From Cyanobium usitatum str. Tous (GTDB lineage: Bacteria > Cyanobacteriota > Cyanobacteriia > PCC-6307 > Cyanobiaceae), in the NCBI RefSeq assembly GCF_003011885.1, contig NZ_PXXO01000005.1, positions 62,001 through 126,000 of the forward strand: DNA of 64,000 nt, read 5' to 3'. Made by a program: the position numbers and the translations under genes. The notes under the pieces were generated by a model. It searched no databases. It had not been told where the DNA came from and saw only the letters and a list, made by a program, of their open reading frames with translations. This document shows positions 53,001 to 60,186 of the stretch, one piece after another. Positions within the stretch are counted from its first letter, which is position 1. Each line of letters opens with the position of its first letter.

Positions 53001-53198
53001 TCAGATCGCCAGCTCAATCGTCTCCACCTGCTTGATACCGGCTTCTTCTGCCTCCACCTCAAGCCAAAGACCGATGGCCTCACGGATGCTGGTAAGAGCT
53101 TCTTCCCTGGTCTCGCCCTGGGAGTGGCAGCCAGGGAGATCCAGGCAACTCACCGACCAACCCTCCTCTGTCTCCAGTAAACGGATCCTGTACGACAC
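53001..53198 (-). CDS. HicB-type antitoxin
   Basis: 65 aa from GTG 53198 with GAGGA 8 nt upstream. The partial RNase H-like fold is clear: SYRIRLLETEEGWSVSCLDLPGCHSQGETREEALTSIREAIGLWLE. It lacks a separate C-terminal DNA-binding domain, as in short HicBs. It precedes hicA with no gap (hicB-hicA order). Confidence 0.85.
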   Translation of the reverse strand: MSYRIRLLETEEGWSVSCLDLPGCHSQGETREEALTSIREAIGLWLEVEAEEAGIKQVETIELAI

Positions 53199-53240
53199 CG
53201 CCGGTTCCTCGTTATTCCTTGAACCTAGCCAGATCCAGCC

Positions 53241-53441
53241 TCAGCGCTGCAACAACCAGCGCAGCAGCGACAGGCCAATGATCAGCCCGATGCCGGTGTT
53301 CCAGAGCCAGGACGGACGCTCCGCCAACCGTTGCAGCCAGGCAGGCAGCTGATCACGCCACTGCTCCATCGCCAGCACCGCCAGCAGCAGCAGGACTAGG
53401 GGGATGCCGATGGCCAGAACAAGCTCGCGCAACATCGGCAT
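53241..53441 (-). CDS. Small membrane protein, two helices
   Basis: 66 aa. Helix 1 LVLAIGIPLVLLLLAVLAM and helix 2 NTGIGLIIGLSLLRWLL flank a short basic loop with three Trp. No homologue is recognised. It ends 43 nt downstream of the hicB start on the same strand. Hydrophobic composition on one strand only supports a real gene, but with no clear ribosome site. Confidence 0.5.
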   Translation of the reverse strand: MPMLRELVLAIGIPLVLLLLAVLAMEQWRDQLPAWLQRLAERPSWLWNTGIGLIIGLSLLRWLLQR

Positions 53442-53787
53442 CTCGCTGGCCGCCGCGACTGCAGCTGCGCGCCCACTGGGACTTGATACTAACGCTCCGC
53501 CGGAAACAAGGATCCTGGCCAGGCCTGCAATGGCGCCGCATAGTGAGGCTCAATCCCTGTGGCTGAAGTACAGCGGCAGCGCGATGACTGCTCCGTCGCT
53601 TCCCCTCAAAGCCTCCACTCAGACCAGCTCATTCCCTAGTCACAACATGAGCTGCGCCTAGCGACATGAACCATGCCGAGACGGGAGCAACTTGGCATGT
53701 TCAGCAGGACAGGCTTACCAATCCCCTGCCACAAGTAAGGCCAGTAGAAACTCGATCACTCTCCACTAAATCGGGGTTACCCCACCT
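53442..53787 (+). other. Gene-poor stretch
   Basis: No frame here shows domain motifs or a good start; the open frames on either strand are low-complexity and overlap each other. I see nothing further to report apart from its place between a small membrane gene and an MFS remnant. Confidence 0.4.
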
Positions 53788-54243
53788 TCAGCTTCTACGG
53801 GTTGATGGCAACCAGGTTCTGCGCTCCAGCAAAAGCGCTATCGAAGCCAACACAAGGGCAAAAACGCAGGTTCCGGGCCACTGCCATTGACTCCAGAACA
53901 GTGAGATCGCTATAGAGCAGAGGGCTGCCCCTAGGTAAGCGGTGAAAAACAATTGCCCGCTCATTCGGCTGCGGGCGGCTGGGTCGAGGGCATAGATGCG
54001 GGTTTGGTTAGCCACGAAGCTGCCCTGTACACCCAGATCCACGGCTACCAACCCCAGAGATAAGCCCACCAGGGATGTAGGCCATAAGCCCAACAGCAGC
54101 ACTCCCAGAGCGGTGCAGGTCACCCCGGCCGCCACGATCTGATCGGAACCAAGGCGATCCACCAGACGGCCGATGCCAGGTGCGGCCAAGATGCTCACCA
54201 GGCCTACCAAGCCGAAGCTGCCAATCATGCCTGGCCCGAATCG
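53788..54243 (-). pseudogene. C-terminal half of an MFS transporter
   Basis: The frame starts in RFGPGMIGSFGLVGLVSILAAP and continues GIGRLVDRLGSDQIVAAG (the loop 8-9 motif G-R-x-x-D-R-x-G), then LVAVDLGVQGSFVANQTRIY, PAARSRMSGQLFFTAYLGAALCSIA to the end. About six helices, the second half of a sugar/drug-type MFS. The first half and any start are missing upstream of about 54243; the neighbouring bases do not continue the frame sensibly. Confidence 0.7.
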
Positions 54244-54528
54244 CCAGGAGAAGCAGCAATTCCTTTGGACCTGGAGGTCTTTGATCGCTCAGGGCTATTT
54301 GGCGTGGTGGTGCATGCGATGCATCACCTCAACAAGCCGCGTTTGCGAAAGATCTAATTTGTCCTGACCACCGCAGAAGACTGGCCGAAGGGCCATCAGC
54401 CTGCTGCTGGTGATCGGGCGCCAGCAGGGAGCCCGCAAGCATCAAAGCCTTAGGCCACTATCGCTGTCGTCCTGGCGGACACTCCGGAGAATCTGGTTCG
54501 GCCGACCTGAGCGACCGAACACCGAGCA
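54244..54528 (+). other. Gap with a possible gene-end remnant
   Basis: On the + strand the frame from 54259 reads IPLDLEVFDRSGLFGVVVHA then MHHLNKPRLRKI and stops at TAA 54355-54357. It reads like the end of a globular protein with no N-terminal part left, but this may be chance. Nothing is seen from 54358 to 54528. Confidence 0.3.
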
Positions 54529-55275
54529 TCAACTGCCCGATCCGTAGGCCACCTGACACACCGCATTGAGCAGCTGAGCTTGGTCTGATGTGCCGGGCTG
54601 CTGACCATTCAGCAACCCCTGCTGACAGTTCGCGGCACCCATCAATTGTTGACCATCGACGTTGTAGTTGAAGCTGGCGCCATAAGTGCCAACGGCTTCA
54701 ACGGAGCCATAGTTGAGCTCGTAGCTGGTATTCGGAACAACAATCACAGGAGAACTGTTGTTGGAAGCAGCATCCACCAGACCGGTGATGGCTGCACCAG
54801 TGGCCAAGCCTGCCAGGCCCCAGGCCGCGGAACTGGCACCCCACCAGCCCCAGCCACCCCAACCTCCATACCAACCAGTTCCCCAAGGGCGGTTGCCCCA
54901 GTAGCCGCCATTGCGCCAGTTGTTGTTCCAACCGTTGTAATCACGATTGTAGAAGTTGTTGTTGACGTTGATGTTGCGGTTAAACCGGTCGTTGTCGAAG
55001 CTACCGTTCACCCGATTGTCATCACCCCAGTTGCTACGGGTGCCTTCGCCATACATCGGGTGATTGCCCTGGTAGCCCCGCTGGAAGTCGTTGTTTTGGA
55101 AGTGATAACTTCCACCACCCCAGCTGCGACCACCAGCCCCGGCGCCGCCCCAGCCACCGGCACGTCCGCCGCCGCCGCCGAAACCACCACCGCCACCGCG
55201 GGCCTCCACCAGCGAAGGTGTAGCTAGGCCACCCACCAACAACACCGAAACCCCAAGTGCGTACCAACGCTTCAT
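54529..55275 (-). CDS. Secreted Gly/Asn/Trp-rich protein
   Basis: 248 aa from ATG 55275. A Sec signal peptide (MKRWYALGVSVLLVGGLATP, cleavage after VEA) is followed by a Gly tract with Arg (RGGGGGFGGGGGRAGGWGG). A region rich in Asn, Tyr, Arg and Trp follows (NVNNNFYNRDYNGWNNNWRNG, WYGGWGGWGWWG). A hydrophobic Ala/Gly helix (AAWGLAGLATGAAITGLVD) and a conserved-looking C-terminal part with two Cys (ANCQQGLL and AVCQVAYG) complete it. Composition resembles cell-surface or amyloid-like secreted proteins. Function unknown. Confidence 0.7.
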   Translation of the reverse strand: MKRWYALGVSVLLVGGLATPSLVEARGGGGGFGGGGGRAGGWGGAGAGGRSWGGGSYHFQNNDFQRGYQGNHPMYGEGTRSNWGDDNRVNGSFDNDRFNRNINVNNNFYNRDYNGWNNNWRNGGYWGNRPWGTGWYGGWGGWGWWGASSAAWGLAGLATGAAITGLVDAASNNSSPVIVVPNTSYELNYGSVEAVGTYGASFNYNVDGQQLMGAANCQQGLLNGQQPGTSDQAQLLNAVCQVAYGSGS

Positions 55276-55520
55276 CGGCAAGCTGGATCACCCAGCGATT
55301 TGATTTGTTTGCTTGATAGCAAATCGCTCCAGCAGCCTTAGAAACTGCAGGGATCTGTTACAGAGCGCGGCTTTCCCATCCCAATGGCCCCACTGACGTT
55401 GGCGCGGGAGCCTCCGGGGGTGGGGGGGGCGATCAGCCAGCATCTGCATGCCAGCAAAAACATCAACCGAGCGCAGCACCCGACGGGGCGGTTGTCGACA
55501 ATTACGGCCCTTGTCACATC

Positions 55521-55898
55521 TCAAAACCCAACTTTTACCTTCACTGGTGCCTGGGGATCCATGTCCACCTGGATCGGTTTGCTCTCATCCACCTTGACCT
55601 GGATCGGCTGGGTATTGCTTACCTGCACCTCCACCGGCGTTTTGTTAGTCATGCTCAGATTGATCGGAGCATGCTCAACCACTTTCACCGCCAGGCTGCG
55701 GGTGGGTTCAATCTGAACCGCCCTTGGCATGTTCAGCTCCCCCTTGACCTTCCCGCTGAGTTGCAGCGGCTCCGTGAAGCTGTGCTCCAGCTTCACCTGG
55801 ATTGGATGTTTGCTGAGGCGCTCCAAGCCGGCGAGTGCCATACCGCCGAGCGCTAGTGCTGTGACCGGCCAGCGCAGCTTCAGCCAGAGGGGAGTCAT
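55521..55898 (-). CDS. Membrane-anchored protein with repeated PIQVKV strands
   Basis: 125 aa from ATG 55898 (55922 is an alternative). One N-terminal helix (VTALALGGMALAGLERL) anchors a beta-strand repeat: HPIQVKLEHSF, EPLQLSGKVKGEL, HAPINLSMTNKTPVEVQVSN, TQPIQVKVDESKPIQVDMDP, APVKVKV. The strand alternation and Pro caps recall coiled beta structures. It ends immediately at the last strand. No family is recognised. Confidence 0.6.
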   Translation of the reverse strand: MTPLWLKLRWPVTALALGGMALAGLERLSKHPIQVKLEHSFTEPLQLSGKVKGELNMPRAVQIEPTRSLAVKVVEHAPINLSMTNKTPVEVQVSNTQPIQVKVDESKPIQVDMDPQAPVKVKVGF

Positions 55899-56007
55899 GC
55901 AGACGGGTAGAGGGACCCCCATTAAATGGCGCAGACCGTTAGGTGCCTACGCGGCGGTGGGCAAGCTTGCTCCGCGGCTACCACCTGGGTGAACCGCTGT
56001 TCTGGTG

Positions 56008-56205
56008 ATGCCCCAATTCGCCGTGTTTTTCGCCGACGGTGCCGGCTTCGGCATCGAGATGGTGCAGTCCCTCGACGCTGCCCATGCCCAGGACATCGCC
56101 CGAGCCCAGCACCCCACTGGAAGGCTGTCAGCAGTTCCGGCTTAGCTGCTCGACGGCCAGGACCACCACAAGCTGCTCAGGGCGTGCCTCCGGGAGGAGG
56201 GGTGA
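56008..56205 (+). pseudogene. Small protein gene interrupted by one in-frame TAG
   Basis: From ATG 56008 the frame reads MPQFAVFFADGAGFGIEMVQ SLDAAHAQDIARAQHPTGRL and SAVPA, then TAG (56143-56145). It continues LLDGQDHHKLLRACLREEG to TGA at 56203-56205. Read through, it would be a 65-aa compact protein. A related C-terminal end (DRHKLLRAWLKGEG) occurs near 57240, which supports the continued frame being real. Confidence 0.55.
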
Positions 56206-56497
56206 TCCAGCTCCTCCAGCCACTCTGGCGATCCAACAGGCGGTGGGTTGTGCGAGCTGCGATCCATGGATGGCTTGAAATTTGCAGTCAGATCGGCATC
56301 AGTAGCAAGGCAACGAAACCGCTTCAACAGTCAGGCAAGCGCCGAAGCCAAAAATTCGGCCACCAGCAACGCCTGCAATGGTCCTGATTGATGTAGTGGA
56401 TCAATCGCAACGGCTGGGGTGGCGAACAGGTGCTTCTACCTGTTGCTATTTGCCAGGGCCCCTTCAGGCTGGAAGGGTCCTCCATGAGGTCTCCACC
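56206..56497 (+). other. Gap with a diverged duplicated segment
   Basis: No intact gene. The stretch around 56334-56374 (CAGGCAAGCGCCGAAGCCAA onward, reading QASAEAKNSATSNAC) is related to 57058-57098 (reading QAGTEAKNTATSNA), about 720 bp away. The two look like diverged copies of one sequence. Confidence 0.4.
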
Positions 56498-56635
56498 ATG
56501 GCTGCACTCCGCGCCTTTGCCCGCTGGATCGGCGACAGTATTGGCCACGCTTTCGGCAACCCCCGAGAGGAGCACGCGACCCTGCCCCCCAACGTGGGTG
56601 TTCAGCCCTACCGCGACCAGCCACACCGCCGCTGA
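56498..56635 (+). CDS. Small hypothetical protein
   Basis: 45 aa from ATG 56498: MAALRAFARWIGDSIGHAFG, then NPREEHATLPPNVGVQPYRD and QPHRR. An amphipathic helix followed by a proline-rich basic tail. The other strand is also open, but the regular amphipathy and codon use favour this frame. It resembles small picocyanobacterial proteins of unknown function, from memory only. Confidence 0.5.
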   Translation: MAALRAFARWIGDSIGHAFGNPREEHATLPPNVGVQPYRDQPHRR

Positions 56636-56678
56636 TCGGCCCCGGCGCTGATACTTTTTGATGCCCTAGCTGGCTGCG

Positions 56679-56996
56679 TCAGAAGTAGCGCCGATAGGGG
56701 TGCCCGTCTTTGGTTTTGCCAATTGTGTATCTACCGCCTCTGGAGCCAGTTCTGGGCTGCTTGTCTATGCGATCACTCATGCGGTCGCGTATAAACTTAC
56801 GACTTGACATGACGCGCTCATGCACTTCGTTCATCACACGCTGTAGGTGTTCCCTTTCGTCTTCCTCTTGAAACTCTTCTGGCAAAAGGCGCTCATCCTC
56901 TGAACGAGTGCTGAACCTTTCGTTCAACAAAACAGCAGCTACTACTAGCCCTGCAATGCCTGCTACCAACGCCAAAAACTGGAGAATCTCAGTCAT
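56679..56996 (-). CDS. Small membrane-anchored hypothetical protein
   Basis: 105 aa. One N-terminal helix (LQFLALVAGIAGLVVAAVLL) is followed by a strongly charged helical segment (EEFQEEDEREHLQRVMNEVH, then ERVMSSRKFIRDRM) and a basic tail ending KTKDGHPYRRYF. Base composition is more AT-rich than neighbouring genes, a hint of transfer. Family not recognised. Confidence 0.6.
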   Translation of the reverse strand: MTEILQFLALVAGIAGLVVAAVLLNERFSTRSEDERLLPEEFQEEDEREHLQRVMNEVHERVMSSRKFIRDRMSDRIDKQPRTGSRGGRYTIGKTKDGHPYRRYF

Positions 56997-57048
56997 CAGG
57001 GATGCCGTCGATATGACCGCTGTCTAAAAGTAAGGCGGCGCCACCGCT

Positions 57049-57279
57049 TCCACCGACAGGCAGGAACCGAAGCCAAAAACACTGCCACCAGCAACGCAGC
57101 GATCAGCCCAGCATCCGAATCCAGACCCACCACAGCACTGCCACCGGCATCATCGCCAGAGCCAGCACAGCAAGGCTTTGAAGTTGCTCAGAGTTCATTT
57201 GCCTCACTTTGTCCGGGCAACGAACCGGACCGCCACAAGCTGCTGCGGGCTTGGCTCAAGGGGGAGGGGTGAGGTCGGT
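57049..57279 (+). pseudogene. Remnant frame ending DRHKLLRAWLKGEG
   Basis: An open frame without a recognisable start reads QAGTEAKNTATSNAAISPAS through a Pro/Ser-rich part to PGNEPDRHKLLRAWLKGEG and TGA. The last 14 residues match the end of the interrupted gene at 56008-56205 and the first part matches 56334-56374. It is probably a rearranged copy rather than a working gene. Confidence 0.4.
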
Positions 57280-57457
57280 GGAGCCAGGGAGCTTGCTCAC
57301 CGAGGTCCACGATTCGGTAGTACTCACGGCCGTCTGAGCAGCACATATCGGCGTAGTAGCGCTCAAGCACTGCATATGCCTCGTCCTAGCTGTCAAACAC
57401 CTGACCGGCTATGCCGTGGCTGATGCCGTCGTCGCGTTGCATCCGGTAGCTGCTCAT
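57188..57457 (-). pseudogene. Small cyanobacterial protein gene interrupted by one in-frame TAG
   Basis: From ATG 57457 the frame reads MSSYRMQRDDGISHGIAGQV FDS, then TAG (57386-57388). It continues DEAYAVLERYYADMCCSDGR EYYRIVDLGEQAPW and on to a stop at 57188. The expected sequence around the stop would be FDSYDEAY, so a single Tyr-to-amber change is the simplest reading. The family appears to be a small picocyanobacterial protein of unknown function. The C-terminal 30 residues overlap the opposite-strand remnant. Confidence 0.6.
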
Positions 57458-57985
57458 GGCATCTGTCACTCTTCTTGCTTAGACATCTAAGCCGCCACCA
57501 CTGCGCAGGGTCTGAGCGGCTGCATGCCACAAAGCAATCCCACCTTGCTCCGATTTGCAGCCAGAAGCAATGCGTTTAAAAGCTGATTGTGCTCAGCCGC
57601 TGGCGCAGCGATGCTGTGCTCATCAACCCAGGAGGCGCCCAACATGGACGACACGCCACCCCGCCAGGTTCGAGAAGCACGCTGACCGCAGGCCCCTGCT
57701 CCAACAGTCTTTATCTAACTGTGGGCGGGTCGTTCAGTCGGGCAAGAGAGCAGCATTCCCCAGTGCCGCTTACCTTGTGCGCCTGACTGATCGACACTCC
57801 GGCCGCACCGCTACAGGTGCCCTCAGGAGGACCATCCGCCCCACACCTGGAATGCATGGTCCCAGGTGCCAACGTCAGCAGCTTCGCTAGCCCATTCCAC
57901 GCTCCAGCGTGTGAGGACACGACGACCCTCGGGGCCAACCCTGGGGGTTTTGTTTTGTATGTAGTGATCGCGGGCTAAAGCGCGC
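57458..57985 (-). other. Gene-poor stretch with a short repeated motif
   Basis: No convincing coding region; open frames overlap each other and lack motifs. The sequence GCCGCCACCACTGCGCAGGG near 57491 is related to GCCGCCACCATTTCGCAGGG near 58329, suggesting another diverged duplicate. A GC-rich run followed by TTTTGTTTTG at about 57925-57956 could be a terminator but does not fold into a clean stem. Confidence 0.35.
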
Positions 57986-58213
57986 TCAGTAGTAGCGACC
58001 GGGATATTCACCAGGGTGATCGATACGGCTGATGCGGATACCAGAAGCCGACTGGCCGTGGAAGCGCAGGATGTCGCTGCCAGAGACCAGAAAGCCCCGC
58101 TCTTGGGCCAGCAGCGACACCTCATCAGCGGTAAGGGCATCAGCCATCATTTGCCGCAGGGCTGGATCAGCCCTCACATGTGCCAAGAACCGCAGTAGTT
58201 CGCTCTGGGGCAC
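57986..58213 (-). CDS. Nif11-domain protein (orphan)
   Basis: 75 aa from GTG 58213. It reads SELLRFLAHVRADPALRQMM ADALTADEVSLLAQERGFLVSGSDIL, the helical Nif11 pattern (LxxFLxxVxxDxxLxxxL...A...AxxxGFxxS...). Nif11-like proteins serve as leader regions of lanthipeptide and other RiPP precursors in picocyanobacteria, but also occur alone. The 25-residue tail (RFHGQSASGIRISRIDHPGEYPGRYY) has no Cys and there is no GG cleavage site, so it is unlikely to be a lanthipeptide precursor. No modification enzyme is nearby. Confidence 0.6.
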   Translation of the reverse strand: MPQSELLRFLAHVRADPALRQMMADALTADEVSLLAQERGFLVSGSDILRFHGQSASGIRISRIDHPGEYPGRYY

Positions 58214-58359
58214 GGCAGCTCAGCAAGATCTGCAACATAGAACTGCCAGCAGGACAGGCATCAACGGCTTTTGACGCAATAGCCGCCTGACGAATACCAA
58301 CCCAGCGGGCATCCCTTGCACCATGGACGCCGCCACCATTTCGCAGGGTCTGAACCGCT

Positions 58360-58917
58360 TCAGAAGCGTGAGCCTGCTGTCTGCAGGAAGGCCAGCTCCG
58401 CCGCACTAGACACCCGCCCCAAAGCGGCATTGCGGTGGGGGAAACGGCCAAAGCGGGCGATCACATCGCGGTGCCGGCAGGCGAAATCAGCAGTGCGCGG
58501 ATCGCTGAATCGCTCAAACAGCGGCAGCGCCGCCTCTTGCACCGCCAGGTCTTCCGAGTGCATCAGCGGCATCAACCAGAACTGACGCCGCGCCTGCTCG
58601 GGTTCGGTCTCCAGCCAGCCGAGCTCCACCGCCCGCAGACTCAACCTCAGGGCCTGTGGATCACCAGCGAAAGCAATGGCGCTATCGCGCCAGATCTGCC
58701 GCGGGAACTGATCCAGCAGCAGCACCAGCGCCAGAGCCACGGTCGGCTCTGCATCCCATGCGCCGAGCTCACCGGCGATGGCGCGTCGGGTCAGGGCAAC
58801 GAATCGCTGCAGCAGCAGCTGGTCAAAGGCCCGGTCCTTGGCGAACCACTGGTGCGGCCTGGTTTCGACAAACCAGAACTCGAGAACCTCGCTGGCTTGG
58901 TCTCGCTGGCCTGGCAT
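58360..58917 (-). CDS. DUF924-family protein
   Basis: 185 aa, all-helical. The family blocks ASEVLEFWFVETRPHQWFAKDRAFD, ALALVLLLDQFPRQIWRDSAIAFAGDP, RRQFWLMPLMHSEDLAVQE and RHRDVIARFGRFPHRNAALGR are present. Function unknown; the fold is TPR-like with an Asp-Gln-Phe-Pro-Arg motif suggesting a catalytic or ligand site. The ATG overlaps the stop of the thiamine-binding protein gene by one base, so both are probably expressed together. Confidence 0.9.
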   Translation of the reverse strand: MPGQRDQASEVLEFWFVETRPHQWFAKDRAFDQLLLQRFVALTRRAIAGELGAWDAEPTVALALVLLLDQFPRQIWRDSAIAFAGDPQALRLSLRAVELGWLETEPEQARRQFWLMPLMHSEDLAVQEAALPLFERFSDPRTADFACRHRDVIARFGRFPHRNAALGRVSSAAELAFLQTAGSRF

Positions 58918-59213
58918 CAGAGCAGGGCCTGCACGCTGGCCACCTTGTCCTCCAGGGTCTGCTCCTTATCGGTGCGGGTATTGATCTTGACGGTGGTGTA
59001 GACGCGAGGGCAGCCCATGGCGTGAACCGCCTTGTGGCAGGCCTCGATGGCGGCGAACACCGGCTCCCACTCCCCCTCGATCGCCGTGCCGTTGGGGTGC
59101 AGCTGGATCTTGAGGCCGGCTTCTGTAAGCACCTTCTCGCAGGCGGCGATGTAGGGGGCCAGGTGCACGCCCACCCCGATCGGCACCACACATAGATCAA
59201 CGATCACCTTCAT
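58917..59213 (-). CDS. MTH1187-family thiamine-binding protein
   Basis: 98 aa from ATG 59213. The ferredoxin-like fold reads KVIVDLCVVPIGVGVHLAPYIAACEKVLTEAGLKIQLHPNGTAIEGEWEPVFAAIEACH with the conserved G-V-H and the E-G-E-W motifs, and ends TTVKINTRTDKEQTLEDKV. Such proteins bind thiamine or a related pyrimidine in tetramers. Coupled to DUF924. Confidence 0.9.
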   Translation of the reverse strand: MKVIVDLCVVPIGVGVHLAPYIAACEKVLTEAGLKIQLHPNGTAIEGEWEPVFAAIEACHKAVHAMGCPRVYTTVKINTRTDKEQTLEDKVASVQALL

Positions 59214-59304
59214 GGTCAGACCCGGCACATTGCACCCATCGTGGAGGCACCAGTAAAGGAGCTGCCGTGTCTGTTTTTCCGCCCTCGCACGCCGGTGTGG
59301 GCTG

Positions 59305-60117
59305 TCACTCCAGCAGATCAGGATCACTGTGGAGGATGTCCTCCCAGAACGACTGAAACCCCAGCCACCCATCCTGGGGCCTGCCGATGTGGGTCCGGGT
59401 GTAGGTGGCCCAGTCTTCCCGGATCAACTGGGGGCTGCCGGCCGCTTCGGCCAGCAGCTGGCTCTGGCAGCAGCGCTCCATGGAGATGAACCAGAAGGCG
59501 GCTGCATCCACGCTTTCTCCCACGCTGAACAGGCCGTGGTTCTGGTGGATGGCGGCCTTCCCCTGCATGAATTGCGCAGCGAAGGACCGGCCGGCTGCTT
59601 CCTCCAGCACCACCTTGCCGCCATCCTCTTGAATCAGCTCGTGGTCGTTGAAGAAGATGCAGCAGTCCTGGGTGATCGGATCGAGCCGTTTGCCAAGGCT
59701 CGAAAAGGCCTTGCCATAGGGCGAGTGGGCGTGAGCTGCGGCGATCACCTCCGGACGCAGCTCGTGGATGGCCGCATGCAGTACGAACGCCGCCCGATTC
59801 ACCGGGCGATCGCCGATCACCACCTCGCCCGCGTGGTTCACCAACAGCAGGTCGCTGACGCGCACGCGGTTGAACGACAGCGCGAACGGGTTAACCCAGA
59901 AGTGATCCGGGAATTCCGGATCGCGGGCGGTGATGTGGCCGGCTACGCCTTCCCCGAACCCCAGCCGGCCGAAAATCCGCAGCGCTCCGGCTAGGCGTTC
60001 CTGGCGATGGCGCCGCTCGGCTGCCACGCAGCTGAATTGGGGCGGCGAGAGATCACGAAGGGACTTGGCCGTGAGTTGGATCCCAGCGATTTCGCCCGGA
60101 CTGATCGGATCGGCCAT
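59305..60117 (-). CDS. Class II aldolase/adducin family protein
   Basis: 270 aa. The zinc-binding fold: GHITARDPEFPDHFWVNPFAL, PEVIAAAHAHSPYGKAFSSLG (two His ligands) and AIHQNHGLFSVGESVDAAAFWF (third His). It resembles the aldolase II-like proteins with unassigned substrates rather than fuculose-1-phosphate aldolase. The last part (WEDILHSDPDLLE) is typical of this subgroup. Intact, unlike many neighbours. Confidence 0.88.
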   Translation of the reverse strand: MADPISPGEIAGIQLTAKSLRDLSPPQFSCVAAERRHRQERLAGALRIFGRLGFGEGVAGHITARDPEFPDHFWVNPFALSFNRVRVSDLLLVNHAGEVVIGDRPVNRAAFVLHAAIHELRPEVIAAAHAHSPYGKAFSSLGKRLDPITQDCCIFFNDHELIQEDGGKVVLEEAAGRSFAAQFMQGKAAIHQNHGLFSVGESVDAAAFWFISMERCCQSQLLAEAAGSPQLIREDWATYTRTHIGRPQDGWLGFQSFWEDILHSDPDLLE

Positions 60118-60186
60118 GCCTCAAGCACCGCAGACTTCATCCTCTCAGCAACGGGCCGGCAGGTTCAGAGCCTTGGGTGTCGGTGG

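Noticed and set aside
53404-53661. An 85-aa + strand frame
   Set aside because: Mirrors the two-helix membrane gene on the minus strand and then runs into non-coding sequence; composition not protein-like.
54173-54367. A 64-aa + strand frame over the MFS remnant end
   Set aside because: Antisense to the MFS remnant in its first part and lacks any recognisable domain.
57555-57890. A 111-aa open frame as a gene
   Set aside because: Arg/Gln/Pro-rich translation without motifs or ribosome site; overlaps equally open frames on the other strand.
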